A stretch of DNA of 64,000 bases from assembly GCA_951230915.1 (NCBI GenBank), contig OX579635.1, positions 49,538,001 through 49,602,000 on the forward strand. Direction: 5' to 3'. The translations under genes and the position numbers were made by a program. Every line of letters starts with the position of its first letter. Position 1 is the stretch's first letter. A model generated the notes under the pieces. That model worked only from the letters and a program-made list of their open reading frames with translations. It had not been told where the DNA came from and ran no database searches. Of the stretch, positions 23,700 to 37,330 are shown piece after piece. This DNA is from Antitrichia curtipendula. Lineage: Eukaryota > Streptophyta > Bryopsida > Hypnales > Leucodontaceae.

Positions 23700-26340
23700 T
23701 ATTCGCAACTTCCACAATTGGATTCAAGTGCCTTCCCAAATCAAATTCCATGACATTGGATGTAGGGAGACACTTAAGTACAGGCCCACTTTTATTTCAA
23801 ATTTGTTTTGATTCATGTAAACATGGATTGAAATGACACACAATTTCAATATTTTCATGGATTCAAATACCTAAGGGTATTTGCAACTTCCACAATTGGA
23901 TTCAAGTGCCTTCCCAAATCAAATTCCATGACATTGGATGTAAAGAGACACTTAAGTACAGGCCCACTTTTATTCCAAATTTGTTTTGATTCACGTAAAC
24001 ATGGATTGAAATCACACACAAATTCAATATTTTCATGGATTCAAATACCTAAGGGTAATTGCAACTTCTACAATTGGATTCAAGTGCCTTCCCAAATCAA
24101 ATTCCATGACATTGGATGTAAAGAGACACTTAAGTACAGGCCACTTTTATTCGAAATTTGTTTTGATTCACGTAAGCATGGATTGAAATGACACACAAAT
24201 TCAATATTTTTATGGATTCAAATACCTAAGGGTAATTGCAACTTCCACAATTGGAATCAAGTGCCTTCCCAAATCAAATTCCATGACATTGGATGTAGGG
24301 AGACACTTAAGTACAGGCCCACTTTTATTCCAAATTTGTTTTGATTCACGTAAGCATGGATTGAAATGACACACAAATTCAATATTTTCATGCATTCAAA
24401 TACCTAAGGGTATTTGCAACTTCCACAATTGGATTCAAGAGCCTTCCCAAATCAAATTCCATGACATTGGATGTAAAGAGACACTTAAGTACAGGCCCAC
24501 TTTTATTCCAAGTTTGTTTTGATTTACGTAAGCATGGATTGAAATGACACACAAATTCAATATTTTCATGGATTCAAATACCTCAGGGTATTTGCAACTT
24601 CCACAATTGGGTTCAAGTGCCTTCCCAAATCAAACTCCATGACATTGGATGTAGGGAGACACTTAAGTACAGGCCCACTTTTATTCCAAATTTGTTTAGA
24701 TTCACGTAAGCATGGATTGAAATGACACACAAATTCAATATTTTCATGGATTCAAATACCTAAGGGTATTCGCAACTTCCACAATTGGATTCAAGTGCCT
24801 TCCCAAATCAAATTCCATGACATTGGATGTAGGGAGACACTTAAGTACAGGCCCACTTTTATTCCAAATTTGTTTTGATTCACGTAAGCATGGATTGAAA
24901 TCACACACAAATTCAATATTTTCATGGATTCAAATACCTAAGGGTATTCGCAACTTCCACAATTGGATTCAAGTGCCTTCCCAAATCAAATTCCATGACA
25001 TTGGATGTAAGGAGACACTTAAGTACAGGCCCACTTTTATTCCAAATTTGTTTTGATTCACGTAAGCATGGATTGAAATCACACACAAATTCAATATTTT
25101 TATGGATTCAAATACCTAAGGGTAATTGCAACTTCCACAATTGGATTCAAGTGCCTTCGCAAATCAAATTCCATGACATTGGATGTAGGGAGACACTTAA
25201 GTACAGGCCCACTTTTATTCCAAATTTGTTTTGATTCACGTAGGCATGGATTGAAATGACATACAAATTCAATACTTTCATGGATTCAAATACCTAAGGG
25301 TATTGGCAACTTCCACAATTGGATTCAAGTGCCTTCCCAAATCAAATTCCATGACATTGGATGTAAAGAGACACTTAAGTACAGGCCACTTTTATTCGAA
25401 ATTTGTTTTGATTCATGTAAACATGGATTGAAATGACACACAATTTCAATATTTTCATGGATTCAAATACCTCAGGGTATTTGCTACTTCCACAATTGGA
25501 TTCAAGTGCCTTCCCAAATCAAATTCCATGACATTGGATGTAGGGAGACACTTAAGTACAGGCCCACTTTTATTCCAAATTTGTTTGGATTCACGTAAGC
25601 ATGGATTGAAATGACACACAAATTCAATATTTTCATGGATTCAAATACCTAAGGGTATTCGCAACTTCCACAATTGGATTCAAGTGCCTTCCCAAATCAA
25701 ATTCCATGACATTGGATGTAGGGAGACACTTAAGTACAGGCCCACTTTTATTTCAAATTTGTTTTGATTCATGTAAACATGGATTGAAATGACACACAAT
25801 TTCAATATTTTCATGGATTCAAATACCTAAGGGTATTTGCAACTTCCACAATTGGATTCAAGTGCCTTCCCAAATCAAATTCCATGACATTGGATGTAGG
25901 GAGACACTTAAGTACACGCCCACTTTTATTCCAAATTTGTTTTGATTCACGTAAACATGGATTGAAATCACACACAAATTCAATATTTTCATGGATTCAA
26001 ATACCTAAGGGTAATTGCAACTTCCACAATTGGATTCAAGTGCCTTCCCAAATCAAATTCCATGACATTGGATGTAAAGAGACACTTAAGTACAAGCCAC
26101 TTTTATTCGAAATTTGTTTTGATCCACGTAAGCATGGATTGAAATGACACACAAATTCAATATTTTTATGGATTCAAATACCTAAGGGTAATTGCAACTT
26201 CCACAATTGGAATCAAGTGCCTTCCCAAATCAAATTCCATGACATTGGATGTAGGGAGACACTTAAGTACAGGCCCACTTTTAATCCAAATTTGTTTTGA
26301 TCCACGTAAACATGGATTGAAATGACACACAAATTCAATA
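23700..26340 (+). repeat. About 15-monomer block, copy 1 (offset 4089 then 4267 bp)
   Basis: Marks shared with about 27789-30607: GGTATTCGC with ATTTCAAATT and CATGTAAACATGG, ACAATTTC, AAAGAGAC with the lost C, GGAATCAAG, CAAGAGCC, CCAAGTTTG, CCTCAGGG, CAAACTCC, TAAGGAGAC and ACATACAAATTCAATACTTTC. The offset is 4089 bp up to about 24.9 kb and 4267 bp beyond, so the second copy has one extra monomer. Both values fall short of a multiple of 178 by 5, which equals the number of 1-bp deletions passed. Confidence 0.88.
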
Positions 26341-27788
26341 TTTTCATGGATTCAAATACCTAAGGGTATTCGCAACTTCCACAATTGGATTCAAGTGCCT
26401 TCCCAAATCAAATTCCATGACATTGGATGTAGGGAGACACTTAAGTACAGGCCCACTTTTATTCCAAATTTGTTTTGATTCACGTAAGCATGGATTGAAA
26501 TCATACACAAATTCAATATTTTTATGAATTCAAATACCTATGGGTAATTGCAACTTCCACAATTGGATTCAAGTGCCTTCGCAAATCAAATTCCATGACA
26601 TTGGATGTAGGGAGACACTTAAGTACACGCCCACTTTTATTCCAAATTTGTTTTGATTTACGTAAGCATGGATTGAAATGACACACAAATTCAATATTTT
26701 CATGGATTCAAATACCTAAGGGTATTCGCAACTTCCACAATTGGATTCAAGTGCCTTCCCAAATCAAATTCCATGACATTGGATGTAGGGAGACACTTAA
26801 GTACAGGCCCACTTTTATTCCAAATTTGTTTTGATTCACGTAAGCATGGATTGAAATCACACACAAATTCAATATTTTTATGGATTCAAATACCTAAGGG
26901 TAATTGCAACTTCTACAATTGGATTCAAGTGCCTTCCCAAATCAAATTCCATGAAATTGGATGTAAAGAGACACTTAAGTACAGGCCACTTTTATTCGAA
27001 ATTTGTTTTGATTCACGTAAGCATGGATTGAAATGACACACAAATTCAATATTTTCATGGATTCAAATACCTAAGGGTATTCGCAACTTCCACAATTGGA
27101 TTCAAGTGCCTTCCCAAATCAAATTCCATGACATTGGATGTAGGGAGACACTTAAGTACAGGCCCACTTTTATTTCAAATTTGTTTTGATTCATGTAAAC
27201 ATGGATTGAAATGACACACAATTTCAATATTTTCATGGATTCAAATACCTAAGGGTATTTGCAACTTCCACAATTGGATTCAAGTGCCTTCCCAAATCAA
27301 ATTCCATGACATTGGATGTAAAGAGACACTTAAGTACAGGCCCACTTTTATTCCAAATTTGTTTTGATTCACGTAAACATGGATTGAAATCACACACAAA
27401 TTCAATATTTTCATGGATTCAAATACCTAAGGGTAATTGCAACTTTCACAATTGGGTTCAAGTGCCTTCCCAAATCAAATTCCATGACATTGGATGTAAA
27501 GAGACACTTAAGTACAGGCCCACTTTTATTCCAAATTTGTTTTGATTCACGTAAGCATGGATTGAAATGACACACAAATTCAATATTTTCATGGATTCAA
27601 ATACCTAAGGGTAATTGCAACTTCTACAATTGGATTCAAGTGCCTTCCCAAATCAAATTCCATGACATTGGATGTAAAGAGACACTTAAGTACAGGCCAC
27701 TTTTATTCGAAATTTGTTTTGATTCACGTAAGCATGGATTGAAATGACACACAAATTCAATATTTTCATGGATTCAAATACCTAAGGG
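26341..27788 (+). repeat. Satellite segment between the two 23/24-mer copies
   Basis: Eight units reuse variants from both sides: CATACAC/TTATGAATTC (26501-26531), GGTATTCGC with CATGTAAACATGG (about 27070-27200), ATTGGGTTCAAG (about 27452) and two 177-bp units (C lost at 26986 and 27697). The four units at about 27070-27780 form a 712/711-bp repeat with the following ones. No gene is present. Confidence 0.85.
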
Positions 27789-30607
27789 TATTCGCAACTT
27801 CCACAATTGGATTCAAGTGCCTTCCCAAATCAAATTCCATGACATTGGATGTAGGGAGACACTTAAGTACAGGCCCACTTTTATTTCAAATTTGTTTTGA
27901 TTCATGTAAACATGGATTGAAATGACACACAATTTCAATATTTTCATGGATTCAAATACCTAAGGGTATTTGCAACTTCCACAATTGGATTCAAGTGCCT
28001 TCCCAAATCAAATTCCATGACATTGGATGTAAAGAGACACTTAAGTACAGGCCCACTTTTATTCCAAATTTGTTTTGATTCACGTAAACATGGATTGAAA
28101 TCACACACAAATTCAATATTTTCATGGATTCAAATACCTAAGGGTAATTGCAACTTCTACAATTGGATTCAAGTGCCTTCCCAAATCAAATTCCATGACA
28201 TTGGATGTAAAGAGACACTTAAGTACAGGCCACTTTTATTCGAAATTTGTTTTGATTCACGTAAGCATGGATTGAAATGACACACAAATTCAATATTTTT
28301 ATGGATTCAAATACCTAAGGGTAATTGCAACTTCCACAATTGGAATCAAGTGCCTTCCCAAATCAAATTCCATGACATTGGATGTAGGGAGACACTTAAG
28401 TACAGGCCCACTTTTATTCCAAATTTGTTTTGATCCACGTAAGCATGGATTGAAATGACACACAAATTCAATATTTTCATGCATTCAAATACCTAAGGGT
28501 ATTTGCAACTTCCACAATTGGATTCAAGAGCCTTCCCAAATCAAATTCCATGACATTGGATGTAAAGAGACACTTAAGTACACGCCCACTTTTATTCCAA
28601 GTTTGTTTTGATTTACGTAAGCATGGATTGGAATGACACACAAATTCAATATTTTCATGGATTCAAATACCTCAGGGTATTTGCAACTTCCACAATTGGA
28701 TTCAAGTGCCTTCCCAAATCAAACTCCATGACATTGGATGCAGGGAGACACTTAAGTACAGGCCCACTTTTATTCCAAATTTGTTTTGATTCACGTAAGC
28801 ATGGATTGAAATGACACACAAATTCAATATTTTCATGGATTCAAATACCTAAGGGTATTCGCAACTTCCACAATTGGATTCAAGTGCCTTCCCAAATCAA
28901 ATTCCATGACATTGGATGTAGGGAGACACTTAAGTACAGGCCCACTTTTATTCCAAATTTGTTTTGATTCACGTAAGCATGGATTGAAATCACACACAAA
29001 TTCAATATTTTTATGGATTCAAATACCTAAGGGTAATTGCAACTTCCACAATTGGATTCAAGTGCCTTCGCAAATCAAATTCCATGACATTGGATGTAGG
29101 GAGACACTTAAGTATAGGCCCACTTTTATTCCAAATTTGTTTTGATTTACGTAAGCATGGATTGAAATGACACACAAGTTCAATATTTTCATGGATTCAA
29201 ATACCTAAGGGTATTCGCAACTTCCACAATTGGATTCAAGTGCCTTCCCAAATCAAATTCCATGACATTGGATGTAAGGAGACACTTAAGTACAGGCCCA
29301 CTTTTATTCCAAATTTGTTTTGATTCACGTAAGCATGGATTGAAATCACACACAAATTCAATATTTTTATGGATTCAAATACCTAAGGGTAATTGCAACT
29401 TCCACAATTGGATTCAAGTGCCTTCGCAAATCAAATTCCATGACATTGGATGTAGGGAGACACTTAAGTACAGGCCCACTTTTATTCCAAATTTGTTTTG
29501 ATTCACGTAGGCATGGATTGAAATGACATACAAATTCAATACTTTCATGGATTCAAATACCTAAGGGTATTGGCAACTTCCACAATTGGATTCAAGTGCC
29601 TTCCCAAATCAAATTCAATGACATTGGATGTAAAGAGACACTTAAGTACAGGCCACTTTTATTCGAAATTTGTTTTGATTCATGTAAACATGGATTGAAA
29701 TGACACACAATTTCAATATTTTCATGGATTCAAATACCTCAGGGTATTTGCAACTTCCACAATTGGATTCAAGTGCCTTCCCAAATCAAATTCCATGACA
29801 TTGGATGTAGGGAGACACTTAAGTACAGGCCCACTTTTATTCCAAATTTGTTTGGATTCACGTAAGCATGGATTGAAATGACACACAAATTCAATATTTT
29901 CATGGATTCAAATACCTAAGGGTATTCGCAACTTCCACAATTGGATTCAAGTGCCTTCCCAAATCAAATTCCATGACATTGGATGTAGGGAGACACTTAA
30001 GTACAGGCCCACTTTTATTTCAAATTTGTTTCGATTCATGTAAACATGGATTGAAATGACACACAATTTCAATATTTTCATGGATTCAAATACCTAAGGG
30101 TATTTGCAACTTCCACAATTGGATTCAAGTGCCTTCCCAAATCAAATTCCATGACATTGGATGTAGGGAGACACTTAAGTACAGGCCCACTTTTATTCCA
30201 AATTTGTTTTGATTCACGTAAACATGGATTGAAATCACACACAAATTCAATATTTTCATGGATTCAAATACCTAAGGGTAATTGCAACTTCCACAATTGG
30301 ATTCAAGTGCCTTCCCAAATCAAATTCCATGACATTGGATGTAAAGAGACACTTAAGTACAGGCCACTTTTATTCGAAATTTGTTTTGATTCACGTAAGC
30401 ATGGATTGAAATGACACACAAATTCAATATTTTTATGGATTCAAATACCTAAGGGTAATTGCAACTTCCACAATTGGAATCAAGTGCCTTCCCAAATCAA
30501 ATTCCATGACATTGGATGTAGGGAGACACTTAAGTACAGGCCCACTTTTAATCCAAATTTGTTTTGATTCATGTAAACATGGATTGAAATGACACACAAA
30601 TTCAATA
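27789..30607 (+). repeat. About 16-monomer block, copy 2
   Basis: Second copy of 23700-26340, with one more monomer near 29.0-29.2 kb (a unit with GTATAGGCCC and CACACAAGTTC at about 29115-29180). Other differences include GTACACGCCC near 28581 versus GTACAGGCCC near 24492, and GATGCAGGG near 28738 in place of GATGTAGGG. The 177-bp units are retained at homologous places (28230, 29653, 30364). Confidence 0.87.
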
Positions 30608-31769
30608 TTTTCATGGATTCAAATACCTAAGGGTATTGGCAACTTCCACAATTGGATTCAAGTACCTTCCCAAATCAAATTCCATGACATTGGATGTAGG
30701 GAGACACTTAAGAACAGGCCCACTTTTATTCCAAATTTGTTTTGATTCACGTAGGCATGGATTGAAATGACATACAAATTCAATATTTTCATGGATTCAA
30801 ATACCTAAGGGTATTGGCAACTTCCACAATTGGATTCAAGTGCCTTCCCAAATCAAATTCCATGACATTGGATGTAGGGAGACACTTAAGTACAAGCCCA
30901 CTTTTATTCCAAATTTGTTTTGATTCATGTAAACATGGATTGAAATGACACACAAATTCAATATTTTCATGGATTCAAATACCTAAGGGTATTGGCAACT
31001 TCCACAATTGGATTCAAGTGCCTTCCCAAATCAAATTCCATGACATTGGATGTAGGGAGACACTTAAGTACAGGCCCACTTTTATTCCAAATTTGTTTTG
31101 ATTCACGTAAGCATGGATTGAAATGACATACAAATTCAATATTTTCATGCATTCAAATACCTAAGGGTATTTGCAACTTCCACAATTGGATTCAAGTGCC
31201 TTCCCAAATCAAATTCCATGACATTGGATGTAGGGAGACACTTAAGTACAGGCCCACTTTTATTCCAAATTTGTTTTGATTCACGTAAGCATGGATTGAA
31301 ATCACACACAAATTCAATATTTTCATGGATTCAAATACCTAAGGGTATTGGCAACTTCCACAATTGGATTCAAGTGCCTTCCCAAATCAAATTCCATGAC
31401 ATTGGATGTAGGGAGACACTTAAGTACAGGCCCACTTTTATTCGAAATTTGTTTTGATTCACGTAAGCATGGATTGAAATCACACACAAATTCAATATTT
31501 TTATGGATTCAAATACCTAAGGGTAATTGCAACTTCCACAATTGGATTCAAGTGCCTTCCCAAATCAAATTCCATGACATTGGATGTAGGGAGACACTTA
31601 ACTACAGGCCCACTTTTATTCCAAATTTGTTTTGATTCACGTAAGCATGGATTGAAATCACACACAAATTCAATATTTTTATGGATTCAAATACCTAAGG
31701 GTAATTGCAACTTCCACAATTGGATTCAAGTGCCTTCGCGAATCAAATTCCATGACATTGGATGTAGGG
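30608..31769 (+). repeat. Satellite monomers with GGTATTGGC and ACATACAAATT marks
   Basis: About six and a half units with several single-unit changes: AAGTACCTTCCC (about 30662), TTAAGAACAGG (about 30711), TTAACTACAGG (about 31600) and TTCGCGAATC (about 31737), the last creating an extra CpG pair. GTACAAGCCC appears near 30892. This marks the junction before the large duplication. No gene or foreign sequence is seen. Confidence 0.85.
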
Positions 31770-32279
31770 AGACACTTAAGTACAGGCCCACTTTTATTCC
31801 AAATTTGTTTTGATTCACGTAAACATGGATTGAAATGACACACAAATTCAATATTTTCATGGATTCAAATACCTAAGGGTATTGGCAACTTCCACAATTG
31901 GATTCAAGTGCCTTCCCAAATCAAATTCCATGACATTGGATGTAGGGAGACACTTAAGTACAGGCCCACTTTTATTCCAAATTTGTTTTGATTCACGTAA
32001 ACATGGATTGAAATGACACACAAATTCAATATTTTCATGGATTCAAATACCTAAGGGTATTTGCAACTTCCACAATTGGATTCAAGTGCCTTCGCAAATC
32101 AAATTCCATGACATTGGATGTAGGGAGACACTTAAGTACAGGCCCACTTTTATTCCAAATTTGTTTTGATTTACGTAAGCATGGATTGAAATGACACACA
32201 AATTCAATATTTTCATGGATTCAAATACCTAAGGGTATTTGCAACTTCCACAATTGGATTCAAGTGCCTTCCCAAATCA

Positions 32280-33240
32280 AATTCCATGACATTGGATGTA
32301 GGGAGACACTTAAGTACAGGCCCACTTTTATTCCAAATTTGTTTTGATTCACGTAAGCATGGATTGAAATCACACACAAATTCAATATTTTCATGGAATC
32401 AAATACCTAAGGGTAATTGCAACTTCCACAATTCGATTCAAGTGCCTTCCCAAATCAAATTCCGTGACATTGGATGTAGGGAGACACTTAAGTATAGGCC
32501 CACTTTTATTCGAAATTTGTTTTGATTCACGTAAGCATGGATTGAAATCACACACAAATTCAATATTTTTATGGATTCAAATACCTAAGGGTAATTGCAA
32601 CTTCCACAATTGGATTCAAGTGCCTTCCCAAATCAAATTCCATGACATTGGATGTAGGGAGACACTTAAGTACAGGCCCACTTTTATTCCAAATTTGTTT
32701 TGATTCACGTAAGCATGGATTGAAATCACACACAAATTCAATATTTTTATGGATTCAAATACCTAAGGGTAATTGCAACTTCCACAATTGGATTCAAGTG
32801 CCTTCGCAAATCAAATTCCATGACATTGGATGTAGGGAGACACTTAAGTACAGGCCCACTTTTATTCCAAATTTGTTTTGATTCACGTAAGCATGGATTG
32901 AAATGACACACAAATTCAATATTTTCATGGATTCAAATACCTAAGGGTATTTGCAACTTCCACAATTGGATTCAAGTGCCTTCCCAAATCAAATTCCATG
33001 ACATTGGATGTAGGGAGACACTTAAGTACAGGCCCACTTTTATTCCAAATTTGTTTTGATTCACGTAAGCATGGATTGAAATCACACACAAATTCAATAT
33101 TTTCATGGAATCAAATACCTAAGGGTAATTGCAACTTCCACAATTCGATTCAAGTGCCTTCCCAAATCAAATTCCGTGACATTGGATGTAGGGAGACACT
33201 TAAGTACAGGCCCACTTTTATTCCAAATTTGTTTTGATTC
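32280..33240 (+). repeat. 712-bp four-monomer cassette with CATGGAATC/CCGTGAC (first copies)
   Basis: A unit with CATGGAATCAAA followed by AATTCGATTC and TTCCGTGACATT occurs at about 32394 and 33106 here, and again at about 39157, 40581, 41293 and 42005. Spacings are 712, 6051, 1424, 712 and 712 bp: four units, 34 units less one base, eight units, then four and four. The flanking units (TTTTTATGG, then TTCGCAAATC, then TATTTGC) keep the same order, so the amplified entity is the four-unit cassette, not the single unit. Confidence 0.87.
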
Positions 33241-33979
33241 ACGTAAACATGGATTGAAATGACACACAAATTCAATATTTTCATGGATTCAAATACCTAA
33301 GGGTATTGGCAACTTCCACAATTGGATTCAAGTGCCTTCCCAAATCAAATTCCATGACATTGGATGTAGGGAGACACTTAAGTACAGGCCCACTTTTATT
33401 CCAAATTTGTTTTGATTCACGTAAACATGGATTGAAATGACACACAAATTCAATATTTTCATGGATTCAAATACCTAAGGGTATTTGCAACTTCCACAAT
33501 TGGGTTCAAGTGCCTTCCCAAATCAAATTCCATGACATTGGATGTAGGAAGACACTTAAGTACAGGCCCACTTTTATTCCAAATTTGTTTGGATTCACGT
33601 AAACATGGATTGAAATGACACACAAATTCAATATTTTCATGGATTCAAATACCTAAGGGTATTTGCAACTTCCACAATTGGATTCAAGTGCCTTCCCAAA
33701 TCAAATTCCATGACATTGGATGTAGGGAGACACTTAAGTACAGGCCCACTTTTATTCCAAATTTGTTTTGATTCACGTAAACATGGATTGAAATGACACA
33801 CAAATTCAATATTTTCATGGATTCAAATACCTAAGGGTATTGGCAACTTCCACAATTGGGTTCAAGTGCCTTCCCAAATCAAATTCCATGACATTGGATG
33901 TAGGGAGACACTTAAGTACAGGCCCACTTTTATTCCAAATTTGTTTTAATTCACGTAAGCATGGATTGAAATGACACAC

Positions 33980-35780
33980 AAATTCAATATCTGCACGGAT
34001 TCAAATACCTAAGGGTATTTGCAACTTCCACAATTGGATTCAAGTGCCTTACCAAATCAAATTCCATGACATTGGTTGTAAAGAGACACTTAAGTACAGG
34101 CCCACTTTTATTCCAAATTTGTTTTGATTCACGTAAGCATGGATTGCAATGATACACAAATTCAATATTTTCATGGATTCAAATACCTAAGGGTATTTGC
34201 AACTTCCACAATTGGGTTTAAGTGCCTTCCTTAATCAAATTCCATGACATTGGATGTAGGGAGACACTTAAATACAGGCCCACTTTTATTCCAAATTTGT
34301 TTTGATTCACGTAAGCATGGATTGAAATGACACACAAATTCAATATTTTCATAGATTCAAATACCTAAGGGTATTTGCAACTTCCACAATCGGATTCAAG
34401 TGCCTTCCCAAATCAAATTCCATAACATTGGATGTAGGGAGACACTTAAGTACAAGCCCACTTTTATTCCAAATTTGTTTTGATTCACGTAAACATGGAT
34501 TGAAATGACACACAATTTCAATATTTTCATGGATTCAAATACCTAAGGGTATTTGCAACTTCCACAATTGGATTCAAGTGCCTTCCCAAATCAAATTCCA
34601 TGACATTGGATGTAGGGAGACACTTAAGTACAGGCCCACTTTTATTCCAAATTTGTTTTAATTCACGTAAGCATGGATTGAAATGACACACAAATTCAAT
34701 ATCTGCACGGATTCAAATACCTAAGGGTATTTGCAACTTCCACAATTGGATTCAAGTGCCTTACCAAATCAAATTCCATGACATTGGTTGTAAAGAGACA
34801 CTTAAGTACAGGCCCACTTTTATTCCAAATTTGTTTTGATTCACGTAAGCATGGATTGCAATGACACACAAATTCAATATTTTCATGGATTCAAATACCT
34901 AAGGGTATTTGCAACTTCCACAATTGGGTTTAAGTGCCTTCCTTAATCAAATTCCATGACATTGGATGTAGGGAGACACTTAAATACAGGCCCACTTTTA
35001 TTCCAAATTTGTTTTGATTCACGTAAGCATGGATTGAAATGACACACAAATTCAATATTTTCATGGATTCAAATACCTCAGGGTATTTGCAACTTCCACA
35101 ATTGGATTCAAGTGCCTTCCCAAATCAAATTCCATAACATTGGATGTAGGGAGACACTTAAGTACAAGCCCACTTTTATTCCAAATTTGTTTTGATTCAC
35201 GTAAACATGGATTGAAATGACACACAAATTCAATATTTTCATGGATTCAAATACCTAAGGGTATTCGCAACTTCCACAATTGGATTCAAGTGCCTTCCCA
35301 AATCAAATTCCATGACATTGGATGTAGGGAGACACTTAAGTACAGGCCCACTTTTATTCCAAATTTGTTTTGATTCATGTAAACATGGATTGAAATCACA
35401 CACAAATTCAATATTTTCATGGATTCAAATACCTAAGGGTAATTGCAACTTCCACAATTGGATTCAAGTGCCTTCCCAAATCAAATTCCATAACATTGGA
35501 TGTAGGGAGACACTTAAGTACAAGCCCACTTTTATTCCAAATTTGTTTTGATTCACGTAAACATGGATTGAAATGACACACAATTTCAATATTTTCATGG
35601 ATTCAAATACCTAAGGGTATTTGCAACTTCCACAATTGGATTCAAGTGCCTTCCCAAATCAAATTCCATGACATTGGATGTAAAGAGACACTTAAGTACA
35701 GGCCCACTTTTATTCCAAATTTGTTTTGATTCACGTAAACATGGATTGAAATCACACACAAATTCAATATTTTCATGGAT
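33980..35780 (+). repeat. Most divergent monomer group (CTGCACGG cassette), copy 1
   Basis: At 33991 and 34703 the usual ATATTTTCA becomes ATATCTGCA. The following units carry CCTTACCAAATC, GGTTGTAAAGAG, GATTGCAATGA, GGGTTTAAGTGCC, CCTTAATCAAATT, TTAAATACAGG and TCCATAACATT. Spacing of the two CTGCACGG sites is 712 bp (four units). The density of private substitutions is clearly higher than in neighbouring units, so this is either an older lineage or a unit introduced from another array. Copies also sit at 43246 and 44314. Confidence 0.88.
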
Positions 35781-37330
35781 TCAAATACCTAAGGGTAATT
35801 GCAACTTCCACAATTGGATTCAAGTGCCTTCGCAAATCAAATTCCATGACATTGGATGTAGGGAGACACTTAAGTACAGGCCCACTTTTATTCCAAATTT
35901 GTTTTGATTTACGTAAGCATGGATTGAAATGACACACAAATTCAATATTTTCATGCATTCAAATACCTAAGGGTATTTGCAACTTCCACAATTGGATTCA
36001 AGTGCCTTCCCAAATCAAATTCCATGACATTGGATGTAGGGAGACACTTAAGTACAGGCCCACTTTTATTCCAAATTTGTTTTAATTCACGTAAGCATGG
36101 ATTGAAATGACACACAAATTCAATATTTTCATGGATTCAAATACCTAAGGGTATTGGCAACTTCCACAATTGGATTCAAGTGCCTTCCCAAATCAAATTC
36201 CATGACATTGGATGTAGGGAGACACTTAAGTACAGGCCCACTTTTATTCCAAATTTGTTTTCATTTACGTAAGCATGGATTGAAATCACACACAAATTCA
36301 ATATTTTCATGGATTCAAATACCTAAGGGTATTCGCAACTTCCACAATTGGATTCAAGTGCCTTCCCAAATCAAATTCCATGACATTGGATGTAGGGAGA
36401 CACTTAAGTACAGGCCCACTTTTATTCCAAATTTGTTTTGATTCACGTAAGCATGGATTGAAATCACACACAAATTCAATATTTTCATGGATTCAAATAC
36501 CTAAGGGTAATCGCAACTTCCACAATTGGATTCAAGTGCCTTCCCAAATCAAATTCCATGACATTGGATGTAGGGAGACACTTAAGTACAGGCCCACTTT
36601 TATTCCAAATTTGTTTTGATTCACGTAAGCATGGATTGAAATCACACACAAATTCAATATTTTCATGGATTCAAATACCTAAGGGTAATTGCAACTTCCA
36701 CAATTGGATTCAAGTGCCTTCCCAAATCAAATTCCATGACATTGGATGTAGGGAGACACTTAAGTACAGGCCCACTTTTATTCCAAATTTGTTTTGATTC
36801 ATGTATACATGGATTGAAATGACACACAAATTCAATATTTTCATGGATTCAAATACCTAAGGGTATTCGCAACTTCCACAATTGGATTCAAGTGCCTTCC
36901 CAAATCAAATTCCATGACATTGGTTGTAGGGAGACACTTAAGTACAGGCCCACTTTTATTCCAAATTTGTTTTGATTCACGTAAGCATGGATTGAAATGA
37001 CACACAAATTCAATATTTTCATGGATTCAAATACCTAAGGGTAATTGCAACTTCCACAATTGGATTCAAGTGCCTTCCCAAATCAAATTCCATGACATTG
37101 GATGTAGGGAGACACTTAAGTACAGGCCCACTTTTATTCCAAATTTGTTTTGATTCACGTAAGCATGGATTGAAATGACACACAAATTCAATATTTTCAT
37201 GGATTCAAATACCTAGGGGTATTTGCAACCTCCACAATTGGATTCAAGTGCCTTCCCAAATCAAATTCCATGACATTGGATGTAGGGAGACACTTAAGTA
37301 CAGGCCCACTTTTATTCCAAATTTGTTTTG

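Larger units (their letters stand above)
31770..37330 (+). repeat. Large duplicated block, copy 1 (about 5.56 kb)
   Basis: This block corresponds to about 40670-46940. The offset is 8899 bp for 31.77-33.93 kb, 9255 bp around 33.94-34.7 kb and 9611 bp for 34.70-37.33 kb. Shared private marks: CATGGAATC with TTCCGTGAC, GTATAGGCCC, ATTGGGTTCAAG with TAGGAAGAC, ATATCTGCACGG, ACATTGGTTGTAAAGAG with GATTGCAATGA, GGGTTTAAGTGCC with CCTTAATC, TTAAATACAGG, TCCATAACATT, TTTTCATTTACG, GGTAATCGC, CATGTATACATGG and CCTAGGGGTATTTGCAACCTCC. Each step in offset equals two monomers (356 bp), so the second copy gained (or this one lost) two units at each of two places. Confidence 0.9.

Noticed and set aside
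22918..28814. Two 68-codon frames (MIYVSMDWNDTQ...) that look like a distinct small protein.
   Set aside because: They come from the GGATTGGAATGAC variant removing a stop in two related satellite units. The remainder reads into the standard unit.
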